From Massilia sp. PDC64 (GTDB lineage Bacteria; Pseudomonadota; Gammaproteobacteria; Burkholderiales; Burkholderiaceae_D): 64,000 nt of DNA. The translations under genes and the position numbers were made by a program. A model generated the notes under the pieces. The model had not been told where the DNA came from. It saw nothing but the letters and a program-made list of their open reading frames with translations, and did not search any database. The first letter of the stretch is position 1, and each line of letters opens with the position of its first letter. Of this stretch, positions 50,038 through 62,611 are shown piece after piece. The stretch lies in assembly GCF_900101265.1 (NCBI RefSeq), contig NZ_FMZS01000017.1:1-64000 (forward strand), in the 5' to 3' direction.

Positions 50038-50349
50038 TTTGGCGGCGGAGCGACGGTCCGCACTTTCCGTTGATTGGACTGATACAGATCAATGAAACCG
50101 CGCCAGCGGCGGTGTCATGGGATTTATTGTCACCTCTGTATGTATCCGGGAAATTGCTAATATGCGGCAATTTGTATCACACTGTAACAATAGGGCAGTT
50201 GAAACACTACGTTACAAATGTCTTTACATTCGCGTCCGATTTCGAGCGAACCGTGGACCTCGGGCCTTACCGGGAACAAACTCGGCCAGTAACGGTATAA
50301 TCACAGACCCGCCTCATATTTATCCAGCCGCTCTCAGGAAAGCCCTACG
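50038..50349. other. 312-bp space between the BrnA-like gene and metH
   Basis: No gene seen. It contains an inverted repeat TGTAAC (50183-50188) / GTTACA (50211-50216) and a perfect -10 TATAAT (50296-50301) for metH. I looked for SAH- and cobalamin-riboswitch core sequences and did not find them. Confidence 0.55.
50296..50301 (+). promoter_or_regulatory. -10 box of the metH promoter
   Basis: Perfect TATAAT 48 bases before the metH start; no recognisable -35 at 16-19 bases, so an activator may be needed. Confidence 0.45.
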
Positions 50350-54126
<3,777 letters not shown>

Positions 54127-54129
54127 GCG

Positions 54130-55404
54130 CTACGCCTGTTCGCGCCGGAAACGCCACACGGCGGCTGCCGTGAACAGCAGCGCGAACCCCAGCAGCACGG
54201 CGATGGCGGGCAGCGCGGCCGAGACTCCCAGGCCGCGCCACGTGACGGCGTCGAGGCCCGCGATGGCCCAGCGCGTGGGCACGACGACCGTCACCTGCTG
54301 CACCCACGCGGGGAACATGAACGTCGGCACCCAGGCGCCGCCCAGCATCACGAGGATCAGGGTGGCGAACATCGCGATGCCGCGCGCCGCTTCCGGTGTC
54401 TTGCCGAACGCCGCGATCAGGAGGCCGAAGCCGGCTGTGAGCGCGCCGAAGCCGGCGGCGACGCCGAGAAAACCCGGCACGCTGGCCACGTGCACGTGGA
54501 ACGCCAGCACCGCCACGACGAAGATCGTGCACAGCAGGCCGAAAGCGATGATGGCGGCCGACACGGCGCGCGCCAGCACCACCTGGGTGAGCGTCACGGG
54601 CGCGGCGAGCAGGCGATCCCACACGCCGCTGCGGCGCACGAGCAGCATGCCGATGCCCATGTTCACGCCCATGAACAGGATGAACTGCACACCCATGCCC
54701 GAGAACGAGTGCGCGTACGGGTTGTAGCCTTCCGCGACCGGGCCGCTCGTCAGGCCCTCGTCGCGCGTCGTGAACGGCATCGCGAGGCCGCGCGGCTGTG
54801 CGTCGCCGGCGCCCTCTTCCCGTGGCCGGTCCTCGAACTTGCGCACGGCGACGAGCATGTCGCGCAGCGCGGCGTCCTGCACCTTGTTGTCGTCGAGTTG
54901 CTGCAGGCTGCGCTCGGTGAGCTTCCTGCCCAGCGGTCCGCCGAACATCTCGCTGCTCACGACCTGCATCACCTGCTGCGTCAGCATGCCCTTCACCATC
55001 GCCAGCACGGCCGGCTGCGACGGGTCGTACAGCAGCGGGATGGCCGGCTTCTCCTGGTTCGAGAACATCGCCGTGCCGGCCGCTTCCGCGAAACCGGCCG
55101 GCAGCACGATGGCGACGGCCTGGCTGCCCTTGCGCACGGCCGCGCGCGCCTGCGTCAGGTCCATCGGCGTCACTTTCAGGTTCGGATCGGCCTTCAAACC
55201 CGCCGCGATGCGGTTGCCGGCATCGCTCGTGTCCTGCTGGACGAGGGCCACGGCGATCCCCCCGCCCTTCACATCGCCCCCGCCGAACACGGAACCGAAG
55301 AACGCGGCGATCACGATGGGCAGCACGAGGTGCATCAGCAGCGCGCGCCGGTCGGAGACGTACAGGATGAGGTCCTTGCGGACTAGGGCGAGAAAGGCCG
55401 TCAT
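54130..55404 (-). CDS. ABC-2 type permease
   Basis: 424 residues. N-terminal helix (about 20-40), a large outer domain (about 45-235), then five to six helices (about 240-415), the ABC2_membrane_3 layout of YhhJ/YbhS/DrrB-type exporters. FILFMGVNMGIGMLLVRRSGVWDRLLAAPVTLTQVVLARAVSAAI is the coupling region. Begins one base after the ATPase stop, so they form a pair. Substrate unknown; no membrane-fusion protein is adjacent. Confidence 0.9.
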   Translation of the reverse strand: MTAFLALVRKDLILYVSDRRALLMHLVLPIVIAAFFGSVFGGGDVKGGGIAVALVQQDTSDAGNRIAAGLKADPNLKVTPMDLTQARAAVRKGSQAVAIVLPAGFAEAAGTAMFSNQEKPAIPLLYDPSQPAVLAMVKGMLTQQVMQVVSSEMFGGPLGRKLTERSLQQLDDNKVQDAALRDMLVAVRKFEDRPREEGAGDAQPRGLAMPFTTRDEGLTSGPVAEGYNPYAHSFSGMGVQFILFMGVNMGIGMLLVRRSGVWDRLLAAPVTLTQVVLARAVSAAIIAFGLLCTIFVVAVLAFHVHVASVPGFLGVAAGFGALTAGFGLLIAAFGKTPEAARGIAMFATLILVMLGGAWVPTFMFPAWVQQVTVVVPTRWAIAGLDAVTWRGLGVSAALPAIAVLLGFALLFTAAAVWRFRREQA

Positions 55405-55405
55405 G

Positions 55406-56347
55406 TCAGTCGCGCAAGGTGCGTCCGGTGAGGTCGAGGAAGATGTCTTCGAGGCTCGCGCGCGCCGTCGCGAAGTGTACGGGGCGCTGGCCCTGTCCCT
55501 GCAGCCAGCCGAGCAGCGGGACGGCGTCCGCGTTGTCCGTCAGGCCGATGTCGAGCGCGGCGCCTTCGCTGGCGAGCGCCGTCACGCCGGCCTGGGCGCG
55601 CAAGGCGTCGAGCAGGGCCGGGGCCGCCGGCTCCGCCAGTTCCACGCGCAGCAGCGCCTTCGACGCGAGCCTGCGGTGCAGCGCGGCCGGGCTGTCGTCG
55701 GCCAGCACCTTGCCGTGGTCGATGATGACGATGTGGTCGGCGAGGCGCTCCACCTCTTCCATGTAATGGCTCGTGTAGATCAGCGAACGGCCCTGCGCCT
55801 GCAGTGCTTCGAGCGTGTCGAAGATGGCGTTGCGGCTTTGCGGGTCGACGCCGACCGTGGGTTCGTCGAGGATCAGGAGGTCGGGATCGTGCAGCAGTGC
55901 GGCCGCGATGTTCAGCCGGCGCTTCATCCCGCCCGAGAACGTGGCCGGCTTGTCGCGCGCGCGGTCGACGAGGTTCACGAGGCCCAGCACGCGCGCGATG
56001 CGTTCGTCCAGCGCCTTGCCCTTCAGGCCGTACAGGGCGCCGAACAGGCGCAGGTTCTCGTGCGCAGATAAATCTTCGTACAGCGCGAGATCCTGCGGCA
56101 CGAGGCCGATGCGGCGTTTCACGCTTGAGGCGCCCGTCGTCACGGGCTGGCCATCCAGCAGCACCTGGCCGGCATCGGGCCGCAGCAGCCCGCACAGCAT
56201 GGAGACGGTGGTCGACTTACCGGCGCCGTTCGGCCCCAGCAGGCCAACCGTCTGGCCGGCCCTTACATGGAACGAGACGCCATCGACAGCACGGCGGGTG
56301 CCGTACGATTTGACGAGACCTTCGACACGCAGCAGAGCGTCGGTCAT
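55406..56347 (-). CDS. ABC transporter ATP-binding protein
   Basis: 313 residues. Walker A LLGPNGAGKSTTVSMLCGLL, Q-loop LVPQDLALYEDLSAHENL, signature FSGGMKRRLNIAAALLHDP, Walker B LLILDEPTVGVDPQS, H-loop YTSHYMEE. A C-terminal extension (about 220-313) is typical of the DrrA-like drug/daunorubicin-type class. Drives the adjacent permease. The HDOD gene ends eight bases before its start and may share the transcript. Confidence 0.93.
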   Translation of the reverse strand: MTDALLRVEGLVKSYGTRRAVDGVSFHVRAGQTVGLLGPNGAGKSTTVSMLCGLLRPDAGQVLLDGQPVTTGASSVKRRIGLVPQDLALYEDLSAHENLRLFGALYGLKGKALDERIARVLGLVNLVDRARDKPATFSGGMKRRLNIAAALLHDPDLLILDEPTVGVDPQSRNAIFDTLEALQAQGRSLIYTSHYMEEVERLADHIVIIDHGKVLADDSPAALHRRLASKALLRVELAEPAAPALLDALRAQAGVTALASEGAALDIGLTDNADAVPLLGWLQGQGQRPVHFATARASLEDIFLDLTGRTLRD

Positions 56348-56354
56348 GGCCGGA

Positions 56355-57638
56355 TCAGATGGCGTAGCGGACGACCGAATCGGACCACTGGAACGCCGAC
56401 ATCTCGAGCTCGATCATGTCGTCGCCGGAGATCTGCAACTCCTTCAGGGTGGGCAGCACGAGCTCCGTGTTCTCGTCGGCCTGCTCGATGCTCTCCGAGA
56501 GCTTGAGCAGCTCGCCGAAGAAACCGGCGCGGCCCACGAGGGCCTGGCGCACTTCGTCGCTGACGGGGATCTGTTCGACGATGTCGGCCATCGGGATGCC
56601 GAACAGGACATCCATCAGCGACATGATGCCGACCGTGAACGCGATGTCCGCGACGGCCCGCTGGCCCGGGCGCAGGCGCTGGGCCAGCAGCTCCATCAGG
56701 CGGCCGCGCGTCGTGGCCAGCATCAGCAACGGGGTCTGGTTGTGGCCGCGCGTGGCCGGCTCGGCGTACAGCATGATCTGCAGCCAGCGCTGCAGCTGGC
56801 GCCGGCCCAGCACGAGCAGGGCCTGGCTGACGGAGTCGATGCGCTGCGTGGCGCCGACGGCCGGCGTGTTCACGAGGCGCAGCAAATTCAGCGCGAGCGT
56901 CACGTCGCGCTTGACGGCCTTTTCGATGTCGGCATTGTCCGCGTCCGACATCACGAGGTTCATGAGGTCGACGACGGCCAGCTGCGACGGCGACAGTTTG
57001 CGGCCGCCCAGCACGGACGGGCGCGCGAAATAAAAGCCCTGGAAGTAGTCGAAGCCGAGGTTCATGGCGGCCTGATAGGTGTCGCGCGTCTCGACCTTTT
57101 CCGCGACCACGGTCTTTTCCATGTCGTGCAGGCGGCGCACGAGGTTCGGCAGCTGCGCGGGCGGTACGCTGCGCAGGTCCAGCTTGACGAAGGCGGCCAG
57201 CGGCAGCAGGCGTTGCAGGCGCAGGCTGTCGCCGTCCACGCCGTCCAGCGCGAAGCGGAAACCGTGGCCCGCGAGGGCGCGCATGCGCGCCAGCAAGTCA
57301 TCGTCCGGCACGACGTCCGACACGATCTCGAGCACCGTCCGTTCGCGCGGCAGGAAGGCGAAGATGTCGCTCGCGAGGACTTCGGCGTCCACATTCAGGA
57401 AGCAGGTGGCGTCGCCGATCGCGCGCGCGAGGCCCAGCTGCGCCGCATGGGCGATCACGGCGGCCGTCGCGGACAGGCCGGTTTCGTCGGCTTCGCCCTG
57501 GCGCGCGCTGCGGAACAGCAGCTCGTAGCCAAACAGGGCCTGGTTGCGGTCGAGCACCGGCTGGCGCCCCAGGTAGAAGTCACGCACGCGCAGGGGATAG
57601 TTCGCGTGGTCCAGGCTCGCGGCGGAATCGGTCATCAT
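56355..57638 (-). CDS. EAL/HDOD domain signalling protein (COG3434 type)
   Basis: 427 residues from the ATG at 57638. The N-terminal EAL-like domain (about 15-200: FYLGRQPVLDRNQALFGYELLFRS, VPDDDLLARMRALAGHGFRFALDG, VKLDLRSVPPAQL, VVAEKVETRDTYQAAMNLGFDYFQGFYFARP) lacks the catalytic E-A-L signature and several metal ligands, so it is probably inactive toward cyclic di-GMP. The C-terminal HDOD domain (about 225-420) resembles an inert HD phosphohydrolase. Such proteins act as protein-interaction regulators of motility or virulence genes. Confidence 0.92.
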   Translation of the reverse strand: MMTDSAASLDHANYPLRVRDFYLGRQPVLDRNQALFGYELLFRSARQGEADETGLSATAAVIAHAAQLGLARAIGDATCFLNVDAEVLASDIFAFLPRERTVLEIVSDVVPDDDLLARMRALAGHGFRFALDGVDGDSLRLQRLLPLAAFVKLDLRSVPPAQLPNLVRRLHDMEKTVVAEKVETRDTYQAAMNLGFDYFQGFYFARPSVLGGRKLSPSQLAVVDLMNLVMSDADNADIEKAVKRDVTLALNLLRLVNTPAVGATQRIDSVSQALLVLGRRQLQRWLQIMLYAEPATRGHNQTPLLMLATTRGRLMELLAQRLRPGQRAVADIAFTVGIMSLMDVLFGIPMADIVEQIPVSDEVRQALVGRAGFFGELLKLSESIEQADENTELVLPTLKELQISGDDMIELEMSAFQWSDSVVRYAI

Positions 57639-57725
57639 GGACTCGTGTAGCAAGGGAACGTAGCTACTTTAACGCATTCCGCCGCTTGGTGACTATGTGA
57701 AAATGATTTCCTGTAAAAAACTTTG

Positions 57726-58493
57726 TCAGGATTGCGGCAGGCCGTCCACGAATACCTTCAATTCACCCGGGGCGAATTCCGTCCACGTCTCGTTGGTCGT
57801 GAGCGGCGTCGTGACGATGATGGCGACGCGGTCGTTCGGGGTCGTCACCTGGGAAAAGTCGACGGACAGGTCTTCGTCGGCCAGGCAAGCCTTGTCGAAG
57901 GGGTACTGGCGGATCACGTAGCACAGCTTCGTCGAACAGTGCGCGAACAGCGCGGTGCCGTCCGACAGCATCATGTTGAACGTGCCGTGGCGGGCGATGA
58001 TGGCGACGAGGTCGGCGATCGCGGCGCGCAGCACGGGCATGGCGGGCGGCGTATCGCCGAAGCGGTCGCGCAATTGCTGCAGCAAGAAGCAGAAGGCCTG
58101 TTCGCTGTCGGTATTGCCCACCGGGCGGTACGGCCCGTCGAGGATGGGGTCGAAGCCCTTGAGGTCGCCGTTATGGGCGAACACCCAGTAGCGGCCCCAC
58201 ATCTCGCGCACGAACGGATGGCAGTTTTCCAGCGCCACCTGCCCTTGCGTGGCCTTGCGGATGTGGGCGATGACGTTCAGCGACTTGATCGGGTAATGCT
58301 TGATCAGTTCCGCGATCGGTGACGCGATGGCGGCCTGATGATCGACGAAATGGCGCACGCCGGCGCCTTCGAAGAACGCGATACCCCAGCCGTCGTGGTG
58401 CGTGTCCGTGCGTCCGCCCCGATGGGCGAAGCCGGTGAAACTAAACACAATGTCCGTCGGGACATTGCAATTCATGGCAAGTAGCTGACACAT
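57726..58493 (-). CDS. Class II glutamine amidotransferase (YafJ-like)
   Basis: 255 residues beginning MCQLLAMNCNVPTDIVFSF, so the N-terminal nucleophile is C2 after Met removal. Ntn-hydrolase motifs: AHRGGRTDTHHDGWGIAFFEG, VIAHIRKATQGQVALENCHPFVRE and WVFAHNGDL. Stand-alone glutaminase domains of this kind (YafJ/EgtC-like) hydrolyse gamma-glutamyl amides; the acceptor is unknown. Single gene; 147 bases separate it from the DUF3567 gene. Confidence 0.93.
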   Translation of the reverse strand: MCQLLAMNCNVPTDIVFSFTGFAHRGGRTDTHHDGWGIAFFEGAGVRHFVDHQAAIASPIAELIKHYPIKSLNVIAHIRKATQGQVALENCHPFVREMWGRYWVFAHNGDLKGFDPILDGPYRPVGNTDSEQAFCFLLQQLRDRFGDTPPAMPVLRAAIADLVAIIARHGTFNMMLSDGTALFAHCSTKLCYVIRQYPFDKACLADEDLSVDFSQVTTPNDRVAIIVTTPLTTNETWTEFAPGELKVFVDGLPQS

Positions 58494-58609
58494 GGGTCAA
58501 GCTTACCATGCGCGAACGCAAAGCCGGTATGAGGAAAAAGTAATAGGAAATGCGGAGAACGGTGCCCTGCGTCGCCGGCCTGAAACAGGCTGCGTCACGC
58601 AGGCGCGGT

Positions 58610-58630
58610 GGCCGGACGTCCTGTCCGGCC
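58610..58630. terminator. Hairpin downstream of the DUF3567 gene
   Basis: GGCCGGAC-GTCCT-GTCCGGCC, a perfect eight-base stem lying 11 bases beyond the DUF3567 stop on the minus strand. There is no T-run, so it is a weak terminator candidate. Confidence 0.4.
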
Positions 58631-58640
58631 GGGGGGAGAC

Positions 58641-58898
58641 TCAGTGCAGCACGACCGGTTGGCTCATCAGGGTATCGTACGAACCCAGGAAATCGTCGAT
58701 TTCCTCCATGGTCGGCTCGCTCGCGATCAGGTTGTTGACATCACGCCGGAACGCTTGCGCCAGTTTGCCGCCGATGAAAGCTTCGCGCCGGCCGGACTTG
58801 TCGACGATCTCGTAGCCACCGAAGCGCAGGGCTTCGAGGTTATGATCGACGCCAAATTCGACAACGCTGTACTGTTCGCTGTTATAGATCATGTTCAT
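58641..58898 (-). CDS. DUF3567 family protein
   Basis: 85 residues: MNMIYNSEQYSVVEFGVDHNLEALRFGGYEIVDKSGRREAFIGGKLAQAFRRDV and EIDDFLGSYDTLMSQPVVLH, the whole-length DUF3567 pattern found almost only in Burkholderiales. Small acidic cytoplasmic protein of unknown role. Separated from the CobW-like gene by 174 bases with no other gene. Confidence 0.9.
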   Translation of the reverse strand: MNMIYNSEQYSVVEFGVDHNLEALRFGGYEIVDKSGRREAFIGGKLAQAFRRDVNNLIASEPTMEEIDDFLGSYDTLMSQPVVLH

Positions 58899-59072
58899 GA
58901 TGACTCCTTCACTCGATCAGATGGGTGCAAGGCTGCCGCCCGGCGGCGGACGGCGCTTTACATGGCCTTTCCATTTGCTTTCCACTTCGATTAAGAGGTG
59001 GGGCCACGTCAAACCGAATTCAAGAACCTCTACAACTTGTTACGAATTCACTCTCAACACGTTGCGGAAGAT

Positions 59073-59480
59073 TCAGGCCTTCAGGTCGGAAGTCAGCCGT
59101 AACAGCTGATCGTATGGCTCGGACTGCAGCCACGATCGCAACTGATCAAGATGCTCGCTGTCCGCGACACCGATGAAGATGCGGCGGGGTCGCTGGCGCA
59201 GCAGGCGATTCAATGTTACACGCAAAACCAGATTACCGGTGCAGCACAGGCAACCGGGTGCGATCCGCGCAACCGTCTGGCCGGATGGGAGGTCGTCGAG
59301 GGGGGAATTGCCGGACGCAAGGCCTTCAAGGATGACGGCCTGCGGGATGGGATGCACCCGGTCTTCATGCAGATCGGAAAGGTGGGCGGCGATGGCCGCT
59401 TCGCGCGCGGCGGCGCCCGGACCGGTGACGAGCGTCAGGACGGTGCGCGCATCGTCCTGACCTCCGGAATTACTGTGCAC
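59073..59480 (-). CDS. Short CobW/P47K-like protein lacking the P-loop lysine
   Basis: 135 residues from a GTG at 59480 inside the ntrX 3' end (11-base overlap). Resembles the front half of CobW-type metallochaperone GTPases: the zinc motif CLCC at 77-80 in APGCLCCTGNLVLRVTLNRLLRQRP and FIGVADSEHLDQLRSWL are clear. The P-loop position reads LVTGPGAAAREAAIA: the Gly-rich loop remains but GKT/S is gone, so GTP hydrolysis is unlikely. It stops where the Mg-binding and specificity motifs would follow. Downstream of ntrX and probably translated by coupling. Confidence 0.72.
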   Translation of the reverse strand: MHSNSGGQDDARTVLTLVTGPGAAAREAAIAAHLSDLHEDRVHPIPQAVILEGLASGNSPLDDLPSGQTVARIAPGCLCCTGNLVLRVTLNRLLRQRPRRIFIGVADSEHLDQLRSWLQSEPYDQLLRLTSDLKA

Positions 59481-60222
59481 TCTTCTTGCCGAGCTTGCCC
59501 GGTTCGACGCCGAGCTGCTTGAGCTTGCGGTACAGGTGGGTCCGTTCCAGGCCCGTCTTTTCGGCCACGCGCGTCATGGAACCGCCTTCGCGGCCCAGGT
59601 GGTGTTCGAAGTACATGCGTTCGAACGCGTCGCGGGCCTCGCGCAGCGGCAGGTCGAACGACAGCGTGTAGCCGTGCGCGTGCGCCTCGCCGTTGCTGAC
59701 CGGACGGGCCATGCCCATCGACGCGCCCAGCGATCCGCCCTGCGGCTGCGGCGCATACATCGGCTGCGCGGCGGCGCTCGGCTCCGGCACGGGCGCGGAG
59801 ACGGAGGCGACGCTCGCCATCGGACGCGGCGCAATCGCCGGCGCGCGCGCCACTTCCTGGCCGCGCTGCAGGCCCTGCTGCACGGCTTTCAACAGTTTTT
59901 GCAGGGCGATCGGTTTTTCCAGGAAATTCAGGGCGCCGATGCGGGTCGCTTCCACGGCGGTGTCGATGGTGGCGTGGCCGGACATCATGATGACCGGCAT
60001 CGTCAACAGACCGTCGCGCTGCCACTCCTTGAGGAGGGTGACGCCGTCGGTATCGGGCATCCAGATGTCGAGCAGCACCAGGTCCGGGGCGCCCTGCTGG
60101 CGCGCCTGGCGGGCCTGCTGGGCGTTTTCCGCCAGCTGGACCGCGTGTCCCTCGTCGCCAAGGATTTCCGAGAGCAGCTCGCGGATGCCCATTTCATCGT
60201 CAACTACGAGTATGTTCGCCAT
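59470..60222 (-). CDS. ntrX: NtrX-type response regulator without AAA+ domain
   Basis: 250 residues. Receiver (1-120) with phospho-acceptor D52 (DLVLLDIWMPD), SGHATIDTAVEATRIGA and EKPIALQKLL. A long Ala/Pro/Gly-rich linker (about 130-185) follows, then a Fis-type helix-turn-helix (REARDAFERMYFEHHLGREGGSMTRVAEKTGLERTHLYRKLKQLG). The sigma-54-contacting AAA+ module of classical NtrX/NtrC is absent, so it should bind DNA but not activate sigma-54 directly. Partner of NtrY, 94 bases upstream. Confidence 0.93.
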   Translation of the reverse strand: MANILVVDDEMGIRELLSEILGDEGHAVQLAENAQQARQARQQGAPDLVLLDIWMPDTDGVTLLKEWQRDGLLTMPVIMMSGHATIDTAVEATRIGALNFLEKPIALQKLLKAVQQGLQRGQEVARAPAIAPRPMASVASVSAPVPEPSAAAQPMYAPQPQGGSLGASMGMARPVSNGEAHAHGYTLSFDLPLREARDAFERMYFEHHLGREGGSMTRVAEKTGLERTHLYRKLKQLGVEPGKLGKKSAQ

Positions 60223-60316
60223 CTTGTTATGCCTTTTTTGATCTGACTCTCTCTACGGAGACGTTGGTCGAACGCTGACCCGCGCTCGTTTATACAGCCA
60301 AGATTCTATGCGCGAA

Positions 60317-62608
60317 TCACGCTTCGGCCAAGTTCGCCTCTGGCGCTAACTTTAACAGCAAAATCGATACGGAAGCGCCACTTCCGTCGGCGCGGTTGGC
60401 GACGTCGATCCGGCCCCCGTGTTCGTCGACGATCTTCTTGACCATCGGCAGGCCCAGGCCGGTGCCGCGCGCCTTCGACGTGACGTACGGCTCGAAGGCC
60501 CGCGACAGGATCTTGGGCGCGAAACCGGGCCCGTTGTCGATGATCGCGAGGCGCACCGCGGTGCCCGTGCCGCCGTCGGCACCGACGTAGTGGATGGCTT
60601 CCGTCACGACGTCGATGCGGGGCGGGTCGTCCTGCGGCGGGCGGTCGGCCAGCGCGTCCTGCGCGTTCTGCAGCAGGTTGTGGATCACCTGGCGCAGCTG
60701 GGTCGCGTCGCCCATCACCCGCGGCAGGCCGGGGGCGAGCGACGGATGGATCACGTCCGAACCGTCCTCGGATAAATACAGGTGCAGGATTTCGTCGATC
60801 AGGTCGTTCAGGTCCAGCGGATTCAGCACTGCCGGCGGCGTGCGCGCATAGTCGCGGAAGTCGTCGACCATGCGCTTCATCGCGGCCACCTGGCTCACGA
60901 TGGTGTCGGTGGCCTTGTTGAGGAGTGCCGCGGCGTCCGGGTCGACGCGGTCGGCCAGCTTCATCTGCAGGCGTTCGGCCGACAGCTGGATCGGCGTGAG
61001 CGGGTTCTTGATCTCGTGCGCGAGGCGGCGCGCGACCTCGCCCCAGGCCACGGAACGCTGGGCCGAGATCACGTCAGAGATGTCGTCGAACACGACGATG
61101 AAGCCGCTGCCCGCCCCCACCGGCAGGCGCGAGCCGCGCGCGAGCAGGGTGAGGTCGTGGTCGTCGTCGGTGCCGGGGCGGCGCGGGATCTCGATCTGCT
61201 GCTGCCAGTGCGACCGTCCGCGCCCGCGGCCCGCGGCCGATTGCGCGCTTTGGGCGGAAAACGCCCGCGTGACGGCGCCGGCGAACACTTCCAGCCCCTC
61301 GATCGCGTCGAGCGGGCGGCCGGCCAGCGACGCCACGTCGACCTGCAGGATGCGGTGCACGGCATCGTTCGAGTTGACGACGACGCCATCGGCATCCATC
61401 ACGATCACGCCGGCCGACATGTTGGCCAGCACGGATTCCAGGTGGGCCTTGGCGCTTTCCAGCGCGGCGCGATTGCGTTCGACGGCGGAGCGCGCTTCGA
61501 ACAACTGCCCCGTCATCGCGTTGAACGATTGCGTGAGCGTGCCCAGCTCGTCGTTGGTCTCGACGATCGGACGCGGCGACAGGTCGCCTTCCGCGACGGC
61601 GCGCGTGCCCTCGGCCAGCACGAGCAGCGGTTGCGCGAGGTTGCCCGCGATGAGGAACGACGCGCCGATGGCGGAAAAGATCGCCAGCAGCAGGGTCAGC
61701 GTGAGCTCGCCGATGTACATCTTGTTCAGGCCCCGGCGCGCGGCGAAGCGTTCCTGGTATTCGCGGTAGGCGGTGGAGAGCACCGCGGCGTTGGATGCCA
61801 GGTTGACGGGCACGGACTGCGTCAGCTGCAGGTAACGCGGCGCCATGCCCGGCGGTTCGGGCACGGCCACGACCACGCGCAGGCGCAGGCCGGTGGCCGC
61901 GTCGAGGGCGGTGGGCGGCTCGTCGTGCGCTTCGCGGAAGTCGTCGTCGATGCCGCCTTCCGGACGCGCATAACCGCCCGGCATCGCGGCCTGCTTGAGC
62001 ATCTGCGGCGTGGGCAGGTCGGACGCGGCCACGGTGGCGCGGCGGTCCTCGGTGGCGCTGGCGACGGGCTTGCCGGCGGCATTCAGCAGCAGCGCGCTCT
62101 GCATGCCGTTGCCGTCGTCGAGCGCGCGCATGAGAATTGTCTGGGCCTCCTGTTCGCCCTGCCCCGCCAGGGTGGCGGCGACGGTGCCGGCGTTGGCGCT
62201 CAGGTCGGCCAGCGCTTCGTCGAGGGCGGCGCGGGACAGGTTCAGGCCGGAGTCGAGCGCGGCCTCGATCTTGACGTCGAACCACGATTCGATGGAGTGC
62301 GAGACGAACTGCACGGAGACCATGAACACGACGAGCCCGGGCAGGATGCCGATCCCCCCGAACAGCACCATCAGCCGCACCATCAGCCGCGAGCCGAACT
62401 TGCCCGCCTTGTAGCGTGAATAGAGGCGCCAGAACGCGACCATCACCAGCACGAACAGCGCGCCGGCGACGACGATGATCAGGCCGAACAGCCAGGCGAA
62501 ATTGCGGGCGAAGAAGCCCGTGTTGCTGGACGCGGAGGCGAGGAGAAAAACGAGGATCGACGCGATCGCGCTGCCGATCACGAGGGCATAGCGCAGGGCC
62601 CGGATCAC
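60317..62608 (-). CDS. ntrY: NtrY-type membrane sensor histidine kinase
   Basis: 763 residues from a GTG start at 62608. Several N-terminal helices (about 8-28, 35-60, 80-105), a periplasmic sensor (about 110-300), a helix, HAMP (LVLAEGTRAVAEGDLSPRPIVETNDELGTLTQSFNAMTGQLF), PAS (MSAGVIVMDADGVVVNSNDAVHRIL), HisKA with H531 in RRLAHEIKNPLTPIQLSAERL, and HATPase_c (QVIHNLLQNAQDAL, IDNGPGFAPKIL, GTGLGLPMVKKIVDEHGG). Likely signals redox, nitrogen or envelope state to NtrX. Begins three bases after the DUF4390 stop. Confidence 0.95.
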   Translation of the reverse strand: MIRALRYALVIGSAIASILVFLLASASSNTGFFARNFAWLFGLIIVVAGALFVLVMVAFWRLYSRYKAGKFGSRLMVRLMVLFGGIGILPGLVVFMVSVQFVSHSIESWFDVKIEAALDSGLNLSRAALDEALADLSANAGTVAATLAGQGEQEAQTILMRALDDGNGMQSALLLNAAGKPVASATEDRRATVAASDLPTPQMLKQAAMPGGYARPEGGIDDDFREAHDEPPTALDAATGLRLRVVVAVPEPPGMAPRYLQLTQSVPVNLASNAAVLSTAYREYQERFAARRGLNKMYIGELTLTLLLAIFSAIGASFLIAGNLAQPLLVLAEGTRAVAEGDLSPRPIVETNDELGTLTQSFNAMTGQLFEARSAVERNRAALESAKAHLESVLANMSAGVIVMDADGVVVNSNDAVHRILQVDVASLAGRPLDAIEGLEVFAGAVTRAFSAQSAQSAAGRGRGRSHWQQQIEIPRRPGTDDDHDLTLLARGSRLPVGAGSGFIVVFDDISDVISAQRSVAWGEVARRLAHEIKNPLTPIQLSAERLQMKLADRVDPDAAALLNKATDTIVSQVAAMKRMVDDFRDYARTPPAVLNPLDLNDLIDEILHLYLSEDGSDVIHPSLAPGLPRVMGDATQLRQVIHNLLQNAQDALADRPPQDDPPRIDVVTEAIHYVGADGGTGTAVRLAIIDNGPGFAPKILSRAFEPYVTSKARGTGLGLPMVKKIVDEHGGRIDVANRADGSGASVSILLLKLAPEANLAEA

Positions 62609-62611
62609 GGC

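Noticed and set aside
50038-50349. SAH or cobalamin riboswitch upstream of metH
   Set aside because: The conserved GAGGAGCGCUGC-type core of SAH riboswitches and the B12 box were searched for by eye and not found.
57639-57653. TTG start five codons upstream for the EAL/HDOD protein
   Set aside because: Two ATG codons follow directly (57638, 57635), and the added residues have no family support.
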